This document shows positions 43,397-52,628 of a DNA stretch of 64,000 nucleotides, piece after piece (within the stretch, counting starts at the first letter, position 1; each line of letters begins with the position of its first letter). The stretch is from Ch67 sp041395845. Lineage in GTDB: Bacteria > Pseudomonadota > Gammaproteobacteria > Pseudomonadales > Ketobacteraceae. Location of the stretch: positions 1-64,000 of the forward strand of contig JAWKZS010000008.1 in NCBI GenBank assembly GCA_041395845.1. The letters are read 5' to 3'. A model generated the notes under the pieces. The model had not been told where the DNA came from. It saw nothing but the letters and a program-made list of their open reading frames with translations, and did not search any database. Made by a program: the position numbers and the translations under genes.

Positions 43397-44998
43397 TCAG
43401 ATGGTGTAGGACACGACAGTCTGCTGCCGCCCTTTCACGATCGTGATACCCACTTTCCCGCAGGATTCCCGCAGGTCATTGGGCAGCCGGGTCATGACTT
43501 CGTCGCTCATCAGAATAGTGGTGTTGTACTCTTTGTTGAGCGCTTCAAGTCGGGCCGCCACATTGACAGTGTCGCCAATGACGGCGTATTTCATCCGGGT
43601 TTTCGAACCCAGATTGCCCGCCACCACCGGGCCGGTGTGCAGCCCGATACGGCATTGAATGCGATCAATACCCATATCCTTCCAGCGATCGGCCATGCCT
43701 TGCTCTTCCCATTGCCGATTCAGATGCTCCAGGGCTGCACGCATGGCCAGCGCACAACGCACCGCGTTTTCCGCGTGCTCGGGATAGGCCTGCGGCGCAC
43801 CGAACACCGCAAGAATGCCGTCACCAAGAAACTCGATGACACAGCCCTGGTGTTCATCGATGACGACATTCATCACGCCCAGATATTCGTTGATCATGCT
43901 GACCATCTGGATCGGTGACAACCGCTCGCTGATGGTGGTGTAATCGCGCAGATCACAGAACAGCACTGTGACCACGACTTCCTGTCCGCCCAGCTCGAAC
44001 TTCTGATTGCGCGCCAGCACTGAACGCGCTACATCCTCGCTCAGGTAACGCCCGAACAGATCGCGAATGGTCTGGCGTTCCTTGAGTTCCTCGGCCATTT
44101 TGTCAAAGTATTTGCCAAGCAGACCAAATTCGTCGGCCCGGGAAAAGCCCAGGCGCACATCCAGATTGCCTTGTGCAACAGCACCAGTACCAAGAATCAA
44201 TCGCCCCAACGGCTCACGAATACTGCGCGCAACAATGAATGAAACCAGTGCAATCACCGCCAGTGCGATCAGCAGAATGACCGCCGACGCGATGAAAATA
44301 TCGTTGCGCATCTGATGCAGACGGGTGCTCTTGACGTCGACACCCACCAGACCGACTTTCTCGCCGGCGTTGGTGATCAGTGGCGAATATGCTGACAGGG
44401 TAATGCCATATTCATCTTCGTAGGGCTGATCTTCCACCACAGTCTTGGTGAAGCCCTTGAGCAGGATCGGCGTCTCTTCTGCCGAGTAAAAACGCCCGGG
44501 CTCGGCCTGCAGTTCACCTTTGGCAAAATCCACAAAAAAATACAGCTCGGTGGGTACATTGGAAGGGCGCAGAATATAGATGGATTCTATGTCGGGATCT
44601 TTCTCGGCCAGAGCCTGAAACTGCGCAAAGACCTCGCGGTGAAACGGTGTGCTGACCGTATTGTCGATGGCATAAGAACCAATTCGCTCGGCATCGATCG
44701 TTTGCGCAAGACTGCTGGCGACGGCAGTCAACCGGCGTTGCAGCGAGTCGATTTCAGACTGGGACCAAAGTACATAAAACAGATAGACCAGGACGCTGAT
44801 AGTGGCCATCACGGCACCACCATAAGCCAGCGTCAGTCGGAAGTGAAAACGGTGAAATGCGCGAATTTCCTGGGCCGGATTGTAGTTTCGCCCATGCTCC
44901 AGCAACTGCCCCGCAGGCACCGACCCCGCTGGCACTTTTGATCGCGCCGGCGGCATTGCGGCAACTTCGTAGGTGTCAATTTTTTGTTGCTGGGACAT
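43397..44998 (-). CDS. Membrane class III adenylate cyclase with periplasmic sensor and HAMP
   Basis: 533 residues from the ATG at 44998. Membrane helices near 57-80 and 240-262 enclose a periplasmic sensor of about 160 residues; a HAMP segment (SFIVARSIREPLGRL, VAQGNLDVRLGF) connects to the cyclase domain (about 345-510). Metal Asp residues appear in LFCDLRDYT and FLGDGILAVFGA, and GDTVNVAARLE carries the ring-contact Asp and transition-state Asn/Arg. These match adenylate rather than guanylate cyclases. Likely makes cAMP in response to a periplasmic signal. Confidence 0.9.
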   Translation of the reverse strand: MSQQQKIDTYEVAAMPPARSKVPAGSVPAGQLLEHGRNYNPAQEIRAFHRFHFRLTLAYGGAVMATISVLVYLFYVLWSQSEIDSLQRRLTAVASSLAQTIDAERIGSYAIDNTVSTPFHREVFAQFQALAEKDPDIESIYILRPSNVPTELYFFVDFAKGELQAEPGRFYSAEETPILLKGFTKTVVEDQPYEDEYGITLSAYSPLITNAGEKVGLVGVDVKSTRLHQMRNDIFIASAVILLIALAVIALVSFIVARSIREPLGRLILGTGAVAQGNLDVRLGFSRADEFGLLGKYFDKMAEELKERQTIRDLFGRYLSEDVARSVLARNQKFELGGQEVVVTVLFCDLRDYTTISERLSPIQMVSMINEYLGVMNVVIDEHQGCVIEFLGDGILAVFGAPQAYPEHAENAVRCALAMRAALEHLNRQWEEQGMADRWKDMGIDRIQCRIGLHTGPVVAGNLGSKTRMKYAVIGDTVNVAARLEALNKEYNTTILMSDEVMTRLPNDLRESCGKVGITIVKGRQQTVVSYTI

Positions 44999-45129
44999 GC
45001 CACCACTCGGGAAAACAAATGTAAAGAAGCCAGCGAATGGCTGAACAGGACTTACCAGCACTATCGCACAGGCGAAGGTTTACCAGCAAGCGGACTGCAC
45101 CAATCACTCTCGAAAGACAATCCACTTCA

Positions 45130-47907
45130 TCAGGTGATCAGCTTGATGCCGGCAGGCAGCGTTTCACCGAACACCCGCTTGCTTTCGTCTTCATCCAGCG
45201 CGACCCGTTCGGTCACCATGCGCTGCCACAATTCGGGACATTTTGCGTTCTGCAACTGCGCCGCAATCCTGCCACGCTGTTCTGCCGACAAATCCCGTTC
45301 CCGATCATCGCAGACCCGCGCCAGCATCACCGCCGCAAACGCTGCCGACGGATTCTTGCGCCAATCCTGCCGCATGATCTGCGCCAGCCAGGGTTCTACC
45401 TGTTTGGGCGGTAACACATTGTGGGCACTGCCATGGAAGGGTTCGCGGGCACCCAGACGGCCCAGCGCCCACCAGCAGGTCAATGTCTCGCTGCTTTTTT
45501 CCAGCCGTTTGAGCAGCCAGCCACCGAGCTCGGTCTTGGTGGCAAGATCCAGGTTTTCCAGTGCACCCACCAGGCGCACCATGTCCTCGTAACCCCTGTT
45601 CTTCAATTCCTGCTGCACTTTCAGATTGCGCGCCGTGGCCGGATTGATGAACTTGCTGATGTCCTTGTAGATGCGCTGCTGGATCAGATTGTCGAGGCCG
45701 CCGGCGACGCGACGCCAGAATATCCACCACTCCGCCCAGGACTGGCTTTCCTTGTTGAACTGCAGGCCTTGCGGATACAGCGTCAGAATCTGGCTGATGC
45801 GCCAGTCGTCGGCGGGCGCACCAAAGCCGGGACGCACACAGTAACCGGCCAGATTGAACCACACCCGTTCGTGGGCCTGGGAACGCCGGCGCCGCTTGCT
45901 GCGTTCCCACAGCACATCGAACAGGGCGCGGGCGAGCGGCGTGTCCCAACTGTCCCGTTCGCCCAGCAGTTTTTCCAGTTGCTGGCGCAGGCGTTTCACT
46001 GCATTGGGATCAGCCGCCTTGTCTCCGGGGCCAAACACTTCATCGATGGCAGCAACGGCGTCCTTGAAGCGCGACGGCAATCCGGCGGTGCGACTGTGCA
46101 GACTCTGCAGCTGGCGGCGTAATTGAAATTCCACTTTCCAGCGCCGGTTCGGGTCATCCACCGACGCACATTGCAGATCCAGCGTGCCTACCTCGGTGAG
46201 CCGGGTCACCAGGGTGACGGGGACTTCGGCGCGGGTATCATCGGCGTCCAGCGCCGCTACCAGCGGCGGCAGCGGCAGGAAACGCTCGTCTTCCAGGGCA
46301 ACCAGTTCGCCGGCTGTAAATGCGTCGTCAGCGGAACAGGCTGTCAGATGGAACTGCACCGGCTGATTCAGGCGCAGCGAAAAGCGATGTTCGGTCAGCC
46401 CGATTTCGGTACCCGGTTCGGTGCCCTTGGGCAGCAGGCAGACGCCCTGATGTTCGCCCTTGCCGGTATGCACCTGGAGGAAATAACTGCGGGCCGAACC
46501 GCCACCGATCTTCAGGCCGGAGGTCGCGCGCGCCAGCAGATAGGACACCGCACCGTAGGCAACCGCCAGATCCGGATGCGCGTTCGGCAATTCCGTCACC
46601 GGCGCACCGCGCCACTGGGTCAGCAGCGTCAGCGCACGCTGCTTCAGTGCATGACTACGGAAGACACCGCCGTTGAATAACACCGCATCAGGAATCGCGA
46701 CGCCATCATCGATTCCCAACGCCTGACGACAACTCTGCTGATGCTGCAGCAGAAACTGGGACAGATAACGGCTCACCGCCGGATCGGGCGCATAAGGCAA
46801 ACCAAACGCCACCACCGCGCTGCTACGTTTCGCCGGTTGTTCACCAAACGGGATCAAAGGAAAGAAGCCGTCCAGGGCAAGGTCCTGAACTTCACCACGG
46901 GAAAATTCGGCGCTGCGCGCACCGCCGATCAGCCGGGAACCGGAACCCAGCAGGGTCACCTTGGCACTTTCGGGCGCGGCATCGCCCAATAGCAATTCTT
47001 TTGCCTTGCGGCTTTGCTGGATCAGTTGCGACAGGCTGGCAGCGCTGAGTTTTTTGCCGTCGGTGTGAATGCGCGCTTCCGCCTGATGGGCCAGCGCCAG
47101 ATCCACATTGTCGCCACCCAGCATCAGATGGTCGCCCACTGCGATACGATCCAGCCGCAGATTGCCATCCCGGCTATCGATGCGAATCAGACTCAGATCC
47201 GTGGTGCCGCCCCCCACGTCCACCACGAACAACAGGCGGGTTTGCGCCAGCTGACTGGCCGCGGTTTCGCGATGACGATGGAACCAGTCGTAACAGACCG
47301 CCTGGGGTTCTTCCAGCAGATCCACTGCGGGATATCCGGCCATTTCAGCGGCTTCCAGGGTCAGGGCACGGGCCGCTTCGTCGAACGACGCCGGCACGGT
47401 GATGACGACCGTCTGCTGTTCCAGGGGATGATCGGGATGTTCATGATTCCAGGCGCAGCGCACATGATTCAGGTAGGCCGCACTGGCGACGACGGGGGAC
47501 GCTTTTTCCACATCCTCGGCGGCTGCCCACGGCAGAATTGCGGCAGAACGGTCTACCTTGTCGTGAGACAGCCAGCTTTTGGCGCTGGCAATCTGCCGGC
47601 CTTCAACCTTGCTGCCCAGCTCACGCGCCAGTTCACCTACCACATGGGGAATATGATCCCCCGGCAAGGGTTCGGGTCGCCACGGCAATACCAGTTGTTC
47701 GTCTGGTAATTCGCCCGGCGCCGGGTGATAACGGAACGATGGCAGCAACGGCCGCCTGGCCACTTCGCCCGGCGCAATCAGCTGTTCGATTTCAAACAAC
47801 TGCGGCTTGGCCAGCCCCGCTCCGTCCTGCAGATCAGCGTACGCCACCACCGTGTGGGTGGTACCCAGATCAATGCCAATCAGATAACGGGACGGGTTGC
47901 TATTCAT
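45130..47907 (-). CDS. Hsp70-family protein with DUF3731 C-terminal domain
   Basis: 925 residues. The N-terminal actin-like ATPase begins YLIGIDLGTTHTVVAYADL, with phosphate-2 loop VVDVGGGTTDLSL and LFNGGVFRSHALK for the adenosine side. There is no typical DnaK lid; instead the last ~400 residues (from about 520) form an all-helical DUF3731 region rich in Arg and Trp. It starts 5 bases after the shorter hsp70 gene in the DUF2760-hsp70-hsp70 operon. The pair is known from gamma- and deltaproteobacteria but client proteins are unknown. No DnaJ or GrpE gene is adjacent. Confidence 0.9.
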   Translation of the reverse strand: MNSNPSRYLIGIDLGTTHTVVAYADLQDGAGLAKPQLFEIEQLIAPGEVARRPLLPSFRYHPAPGELPDEQLVLPWRPEPLPGDHIPHVVGELARELGSKVEGRQIASAKSWLSHDKVDRSAAILPWAAAEDVEKASPVVASAAYLNHVRCAWNHEHPDHPLEQQTVVITVPASFDEAARALTLEAAEMAGYPAVDLLEEPQAVCYDWFHRHRETAASQLAQTRLLFVVDVGGGTTDLSLIRIDSRDGNLRLDRIAVGDHLMLGGDNVDLALAHQAEARIHTDGKKLSAASLSQLIQQSRKAKELLLGDAAPESAKVTLLGSGSRLIGGARSAEFSRGEVQDLALDGFFPLIPFGEQPAKRSSAVVAFGLPYAPDPAVSRYLSQFLLQHQQSCRQALGIDDGVAIPDAVLFNGGVFRSHALKQRALTLLTQWRGAPVTELPNAHPDLAVAYGAVSYLLARATSGLKIGGGSARSYFLQVHTGKGEHQGVCLLPKGTEPGTEIGLTEHRFSLRLNQPVQFHLTACSADDAFTAGELVALEDERFLPLPPLVAALDADDTRAEVPVTLVTRLTEVGTLDLQCASVDDPNRRWKVEFQLRRQLQSLHSRTAGLPSRFKDAVAAIDEVFGPGDKAADPNAVKRLRQQLEKLLGERDSWDTPLARALFDVLWERSKRRRRSQAHERVWFNLAGYCVRPGFGAPADDWRISQILTLYPQGLQFNKESQSWAEWWIFWRRVAGGLDNLIQQRIYKDISKFINPATARNLKVQQELKNRGYEDMVRLVGALENLDLATKTELGGWLLKRLEKSSETLTCWWALGRLGAREPFHGSAHNVLPPKQVEPWLAQIMRQDWRKNPSAAFAAVMLARVCDDRERDLSAEQRGRIAAQLQNAKCPELWQRMVTERVALDEDESKRVFGETLPAGIKLIT

Positions 47908-47912
47908 GCGGC

Positions 47913-49718
47913 TCAGGCATTCCTTACATCAAATTCGACGCGCCAGCGCTGGTCGCTGTTGCGGGGAATGGCTTCAAGACAGAGGGTGCCCAGTTCGGTA
48001 ACGCGGGCCGCCAGCCGCACCGGCACGACTTCACCCGGTCGGCGGTTTTCCACTGGCAACGTCGCCTGAATCGGCGGCAGTTCTTCCAGTTCGGTTGGCT
48101 CCCAGTCTTCCAGCAATACGCCAGCAGTATCGCCCCGGCGCACATTGGAACCGAAGAAGCGGAACTGCACCGGTTCACCCACCACCAGGCCGAATTCCGC
48201 TGCACTGGGCTCGGTGGCGCTGCCTTCTTCCATGCCGAACGGTGCGACACACAGGGCCTGCAACGGTGGCTCCATACCAGGCACCGCGGGCATCGCACTT
48301 TCAATACCGACGTAATAGGCGTTGGCAATACCACCCCGGATGCGGACACCGTGACCTTTGCGCACGTAGCCGTAATACGCGGCGCCATTGGCCACTGCCA
48401 GATCCAGATCGGCCCCTTCCAGCAGGCGCGCGGGCTCGGCACCGGCCTGCTGCAGCCACTGGTTAATCACACCCATCAGGCGCCGGGCCAACAGCAGCAA
48501 GCTATCACACCACCACGAACAACACGGCAGTCGGCCGAGAAAGCCGGCCCGTACGGCCGAACATGTCCACTGTCGCCTCCGCCTGCCGGCAAAGAAAGGC
48601 AGCCAGATGGCGGGGCAATACCGGCGTCCGATGCATAAGGCAGACCTGTGTTGCGCCAGCGCCGTCCGCAGCGCCTGACGTGGATGTTCAGACCTGCACC
48701 CGGAAGAATGCATCCACCAGGGTTTGTTCCACTTCCTCGCGGGTAAGTTTTCCGTCCGCAGAGTGGCGCCCAGCAGCTGAACCACGGCTTGGCACCACAA
48801 TCGGAACACTCAGGGTATCGATCAGTGAGCAAGGCTTCCTTCGCATCGGCGATTGGCTGTGAGTCAGGTCGAATCCTGCCAGCCTGCAGGGTCTTGCCTT
48901 CGCTATCGAGCCAGCTTTTCAGTTGCACGCCAGCGCCAGATCCATATTGTCGCCGCCCAGCAGAACATGATCACCCACGGCAATCCGGTTGAGCTGCAGG
49001 TTGCCCTCTTCTTCCGTCACGGCAATCAGTGACAGGTCGGTGGTACCGCCACCCACGTCCACCACCAGGATCACATCACCCACATTTACCTGCTTGCGCC
49101 AGTCATCACCGCTGGCCTTTACCCAGCTGTACAGGGCGGCTGGGCCTTCCAGCGTCAGCTGTTGCAGTCCAACCAGGCGCGCGGCTTCGACGGTCAGATC
49201 GCGGGCTGCGGGATCGAAGGATGCCGGCACGGTCAGCGTGACATCCTGCTGATCCAGGGGATGCTCGGGAAACTGGTGATTCCACGCTGCCTTGAGATGG
49301 GCCAGGTAAGCAGCGGAGGCCTGCAGCGGAGACACCTTGGCCAGATCCTCCGGCGCGTTCAGTGGCAAGAAACCGCTGCGCCGATCGACGCCGCCATGGC
49401 ACAACCAGCTTTTGGCACTGGCCACCAGTCGCAGCGGGGTCTTGCTGCCCAGCTGACGGGCAATCACGCCCACTACGCCACTGCGGCTTTCGCCCCAGGG
49501 CAACACCAGTTCATGGGGCGCCACTTCGGTTTCATGGGGCAGATAAAGGAAAGACGGCAGCTGGGAACGGTTTTCGACCACGCCGGGCTGGGTCAGCTGG
49601 GGCAACGGCAAAATCGTCTGGGCAGGCTGTTCGGAAGCGGCTTCAGATCGACATAGCCCACCACGCTGTTGGTGGTGCCCAGATCGATCCCGACCGCAAA
49701 ACGGCTGGCCTCATTCAT
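47913..49718 (-). pseudogene. Shorter Hsp70-family chaperone, disrupted by many single-base indels
   Basis: Full length would be about 600 residues. The start MNEASRFAVGIDLGTTNSVV at 49718 overlaps the DUF2760 stop (ATGA). A base appears to be missing near 49640. The frame is then clean through VVDVGGGTTDLSL to LGGDNMDLALA (about 48925), then breaks ten or more times down to about 48480. Homologous pieces such as QLKSWLDSEGKTLQ, DAKEALLTD, KLTREEVEQTLVDAFF and GLPYASDAGIA fall in successive frames. From about 48480 to the stop at 47913 it is clean again. Since almost only indels are seen, bad consensus in this stretch is the likeliest cause. Confidence 0.8.
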
Positions 49719-50290
49719 AGCTCGACCTCGGCCGGCACCAGAATGCGGGCATCATGGCCGTCCGCGAGTTTGGGCAGATTTACGTTGGTCACGCGCCAGC
49801 CGCGATGTACCAGTGTACCCGTAAACGGTGGCTGCCCCACCACATTACCAGTCACCCGCACTTCGGCGGCATTGAAGCCTTCCGGCAAGGTAATGCGGGT
49901 TTCTTCGTCTTCACTGCGCACCGGCGCCAGGGTGAAATACTGCTGCAGGGTCTTCTTGCCGCCTTCATGGACCACCCGGGCGACCGCGCCGATTTCCGCG
50001 TCGGAAAAGCCTTTCAGGTCTTCATTGAGGAAATCAATGAAGCGGGCTTCCTGCTGCAGCAGGCTCAGCAGCTGCAGCGCAGCATCGGGGGAATGGGTTT
50101 TCAGGGCGGGCTGGGCCGGGGCCTGAACAGGTTTAGATGGCTCGGCCACCTGCACTGGCGCGGGAGATATCGGCAGTTGACGTGGCTTACCCTTGAGCAG
50201 CAGCAGAACGATCAGCAGCAGACTGAGGGCGCCCAGGGTCAAGTGCAGGATGTCCAGAGTGGCGGGCAAGGCGGTGAAATCAACGTTCAT
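49715..50290 (-). CDS. DUF2760 membrane-anchored protein
   Basis: 191 residues from the ATG at 50290. One N-terminal membrane helix (about 12-32), a Pro-rich linker (40-62), then a soluble DUF2760 domain beginning ALQLLSLLQQEARFIDFLNED and ending in strands with GTLVHRGWRV. The family always travels with the two Hsp70-like genes downstream, and the ATGA overlap couples it to the next one. It probably tethers or recruits the chaperones to the inner membrane, an inference from context. Confidence 0.85.
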   Translation of the reverse strand: MNVDFTALPATLDILHLTLGALSLLLIVLLLLKGKPRQLPISPAPVQVAEPSKPVQAPAQPALKTHSPDAALQLLSLLQQEARFIDFLNEDLKGFSDAEIGAVARVVHEGGKKTLQQYFTLAPVRSEDEETRITLPEGFNAAEVRVTGNVVGQPPFTGTLVHRGWRVTNVNLPKLADGHDARILVPAEVEL

Positions 50291-50412
50291 GTCAGGATAC
50301 TCTTTATGCGTCCAATGTTTAGGTGCCCGGATCGGCAAATGCCGCGCAGTTTACCATCTTGATCCCGGCAGGAAAGTCCACAGCGAATCTGTCTTTTAAC
50401 TTTCACCGAAAG

Positions 50413-50429
50413 GTGACATGATATGTCAC
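50413..50429. promoter_or_regulatory. Inverted repeat GTGACAT-GAT-ATGTCAC between the hsp70 operon and htpX
   Basis: Perfect 7-bp arms around GAT, 123 bases upstream of the DUF2760 start and 123 upstream of htpX. On the minus strand TTGCAC directly precedes it. The half-site spacing does not match CRP. A regulator shared by the two divergent stress units is plausible. Confidence 0.45.
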
Positions 50430-50485
50430 GTGCAACTTTTCCAAACCGGATGGTCTAACGGAGTGTTGTACTGGTAAATCAAGCA

Positions 50486-50514
50486 CTTGAATTCCGGTAC
50501 CGCACCCCAAAATA
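50486..50514 (+). promoter_or_regulatory. Sigma-32-type heat-shock promoter of htpX
   Basis: CTTGAA (50486-50491), 13-base spacer, CCCCAAAATA (50505-50514). This matches the RpoH consensus CTTGAA-N13-CCCCAT-T at most positions. It would start transcription about 30 bases before the htpX ATG. HtpX is RpoH-controlled in E. coli. Confidence 0.72.
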
Positions 50515-50551
50515 GACCGTGTGATTCCCAACAAGAGGTTAAGAAATCACC

Positions 50552-51436
50552 ATGATGCGTATCGCGCTGTTTCTGCTCACCAACATTGCCGTCATTGCGG
50601 TAGCGGGTATTTCGCTGAGCCTGCTCGGCGTTCCCGGTTATTTGCAGCAGGGCGGCACTTCCATTGACCTGACCGCACTGCTGATCTTCTGTGCCGTGTT
50701 CGGCTTTGCGGGTTCCTTTGTGTCCCTGTTCCTGTCCAAACCGATGGCCAAGTGGAGCACCAGAACCCAGATCATCGAGCAACCCCGCAACCACGCCGAA
50801 CAATGGCTGCTGGAAACCGTGCGTGACCTGTCCACCAAGGCAGGCATCGGCATGCCGGAAGTGGGTATCTTCCCCTCCCATGTATCCAACGCCTTTGCCA
50901 CTGGCTGGAACCGCAACAAGGCGCTGGTAGCCGTCAGTGAAGGCCTGCTGCACCGCTTTGACCGTGAAGAAGTCCGCGCTGTACTGGCTCACGAGATCGG
51001 CCACGTGGCCAACGGGGACATGGTCACCCTTTCCCTGATCCAGGGCATCGTGAACACCTTCGTAATGTTCTTCGCGCGCCTGGCTGCATTCGCCGTCGAC
51101 TCCCTGCTCCGCCGGGACGATAGCGAAGGCATGGGCACCATCGCCCGGATGCTGGTAACCTTCGTGTTCGAGATCATCTTCGGCATCCTGGCCAGCATCA
51201 TCGTGATGTGGTTCAGCCGTCAGCGTGAATACCGGGCAGACGCCGCCGGTGCCGATCTGGCCGGCCGCGGCGCCATGATCCGCGCCCTGCAGCGCCTGAA
51301 GGCCGAAACTGAACTGCCGAACGACCTGCCGCAGACCATGACCGCATTCGGTATCCGCAGCCACGAGATGGCCGCCCTGTTCGCCTCGCACCCGGCGCTG
51401 GACGACCGCATCGCGGCCCTGCAGAACGCTCGCTGA
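50552..51436 (+). CDS. htpX: Membrane zinc metalloprotease HtpX
   Basis: 294 residues. Membrane helices near 5-25, 38-60, 155-180 and 193-215. The zinc motif HEIGH is at 147-151 and the third ligand Glu lies in QREYRADAAGADL. HtpX degrades misfolded inner-membrane proteins together with FtsH. AAGAGG sits 14 bases before the ATG at 50552 and an in-frame ATG follows at 50555. Heat-shock promoter upstream, terminator downstream, single-gene unit. Confidence 0.96.
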   Translation: MMRIALFLLTNIAVIAVAGISLSLLGVPGYLQQGGTSIDLTALLIFCAVFGFAGSFVSLFLSKPMAKWSTRTQIIEQPRNHAEQWLLETVRDLSTKAGIGMPEVGIFPSHVSNAFATGWNRNKALVAVSEGLLHRFDREEVRAVLAHEIGHVANGDMVTLSLIQGIVNTFVMFFARLAAFAVDSLLRRDDSEGMGTIARMLVTFVFEIIFGILASIIVMWFSRQREYRADAAGADLAGRGAMIRALQRLKAETELPNDLPQTMTAFGIRSHEMAALFASHPALDDRIAALQNAR

Positions 51437-51461
51437 GCGGATGCAATCTGACTGAAAACGG

Positions 51462-51484
51462 AAAAGGGGCGCCAAGCCCCTTTT
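51462..51484. terminator. Bidirectional terminator between htpX and the NAD-kinase-like gene
   Basis: AAAAGGGGC-GCCAA-GCCCCTTTT, a 9-bp stem whose flanks supply T runs in both directions; 25 bases after the htpX stop and 20 before the convergent gene's stop. Confidence 0.93.
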
Positions 51485-51503
51485 CTTTTATCCGCAGGAA
51501 CCG

Positions 51504-52628
51504 TTATTGCCCGTCAACCGGGTACAGCACCACGTCTTCGTATCCCGTGATCACTGGCAGGAACCCGCTCAGGCGTCGATTGGTGGCTTCATCCCAGGTA
51601 TCCACCAGCAGCGGCCGACCTTCCAGTTCCTTGAGTTTGGATTTGGTGGCAACAATCCGGATATTCCCAACGCCGGCGTTGGCAATCACCTGCGGACCGA
51701 TCTGATGATTGCCACGGCCGAAAATATGGCCCTGGCCGCCGATCAGCGTCACGATGATCTGACTGGGAAAACGTTGCTGCCAGTCCAGAATCTGCCGCTC
51801 GGTAGCATCGGCCTGCACGACCTCATCGTTCAGTAGCAGATCGACACCCAACAAAGTCTTGGGCTGGTGAAGAAAATCGAAAATGGCTTTGGTTGTGGTG
51901 CCGGGGCCGACAATGTACACCACATCCGGCGCCAGCTGATCGGCGACATGAGCGGCAATTTCCTGCAGCACCAGCGCCTCCACTTCGCGTCCGCCGCACT
52001 TTACATGCTGCAGGTAACGGCCTTCTGCCGGGACTTTGAGTTCACCGAAGTGACGGGCCTGCACCCGGCCAGCGCGAAACGCATCTTCATCAATATCGCG
52101 CACTTCACCTTCAATCACACTGACCAGTTCGCCGCGAATCATTTTCGCGATAATGTCTGCGGCACCTTTTGCATGCACGGCATATACACCGGAATGGATT
52201 TTCACACCGGCGGGAATGCCCAGCACCGATACTGTGGTTCCAACGGCACTGGCAATATCACGGGCAGTGCCATCACCACCGGCAAACAGCAGCAGATCGA
52301 TACCGGCATCCCGTAATGTAACTGCAGCATTCACCGTGTCGGACGCGCTACTGTGCAGCGTTCCAGGCCGACCCAGAACCTGGCAACTGAAGCCAGCGTC
52401 ATGCAGGCTGTCTTCGCCCATCTCACCGCCCCACGTCAGCCACTGGATCACCTCGCGAAATTCAATCAAATGCTCAAGGGTGATCGCGACCCGCTGCGCC
52501 GTACGCTTTTCCGCACCCAGTGCCAGCGCCTGCTCGACGATGGCATCACCGTCACTGCCTTTCAGGCCCACGGCGCCACCAATGCCTGCAAACGGATTGA
52601 TGATCAGACCAATGCGAATCCGGTTCAT
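51504..52628 (-). CDS. ATP-NAD/AcoX kinase-like protein
   Basis: 374 residues. N-terminal IGLIINPFAGIGGAVGLKGSDG and the diagnostic FAGGDGTARD identify the ATP-NAD kinase-like superfamily; the length and the late IGGQGHIFGRGNHQI block are those of the AcoX-like branch rather than canonical NadK. Substrate unknown. The gene's ATG overlaps the pdxB stop by four bases and it is last in the operon with xni and a fructosamine kinase. Confidence 0.88.
   Translation of the reverse strand: MNRIRIGLIINPFAGIGGAVGLKGSDGDAIVEQALALGAEKRTAQRVAITLEHLIEFREVIQWLTWGGEMGEDSLHDAGFSCQVLGRPGTLHSSASDTVNAAVTLRDAGIDLLLFAGGDGTARDIASAVGTTVSVLGIPAGVKIHSGVYAVHAKGAADIIAKMIRGELVSVIEGEVRDIDEDAFRAGRVQARHFGELKVPAEGRYLQHVKCGGREVEALVLQEIAAHVADQLAPDVVYIVGPGTTTKAIFDFLHQPKTLLGVDLLLNDEVVQADATERQILDWQQRFPSQIIVTLIGGQGHIFGRGNHQIGPQVIANAGVGNIRIVATKSKLKELEGRPLLVDTWDEATNRRLSGFLPVITGYEDVVLYPVDGQ

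Noticed and set aside
48476..48928. 150-residue Cys/Gly-rich minus-strand frame as a novel gene
   Set aside because: Its pieces match Hsp70 only in part because of frame shifts; it is a product of the indel-rich region.
50413..50429. CRP/Vfr site
   Set aside because: Half-sites GTGA and TCAC are nine bases apart instead of six.
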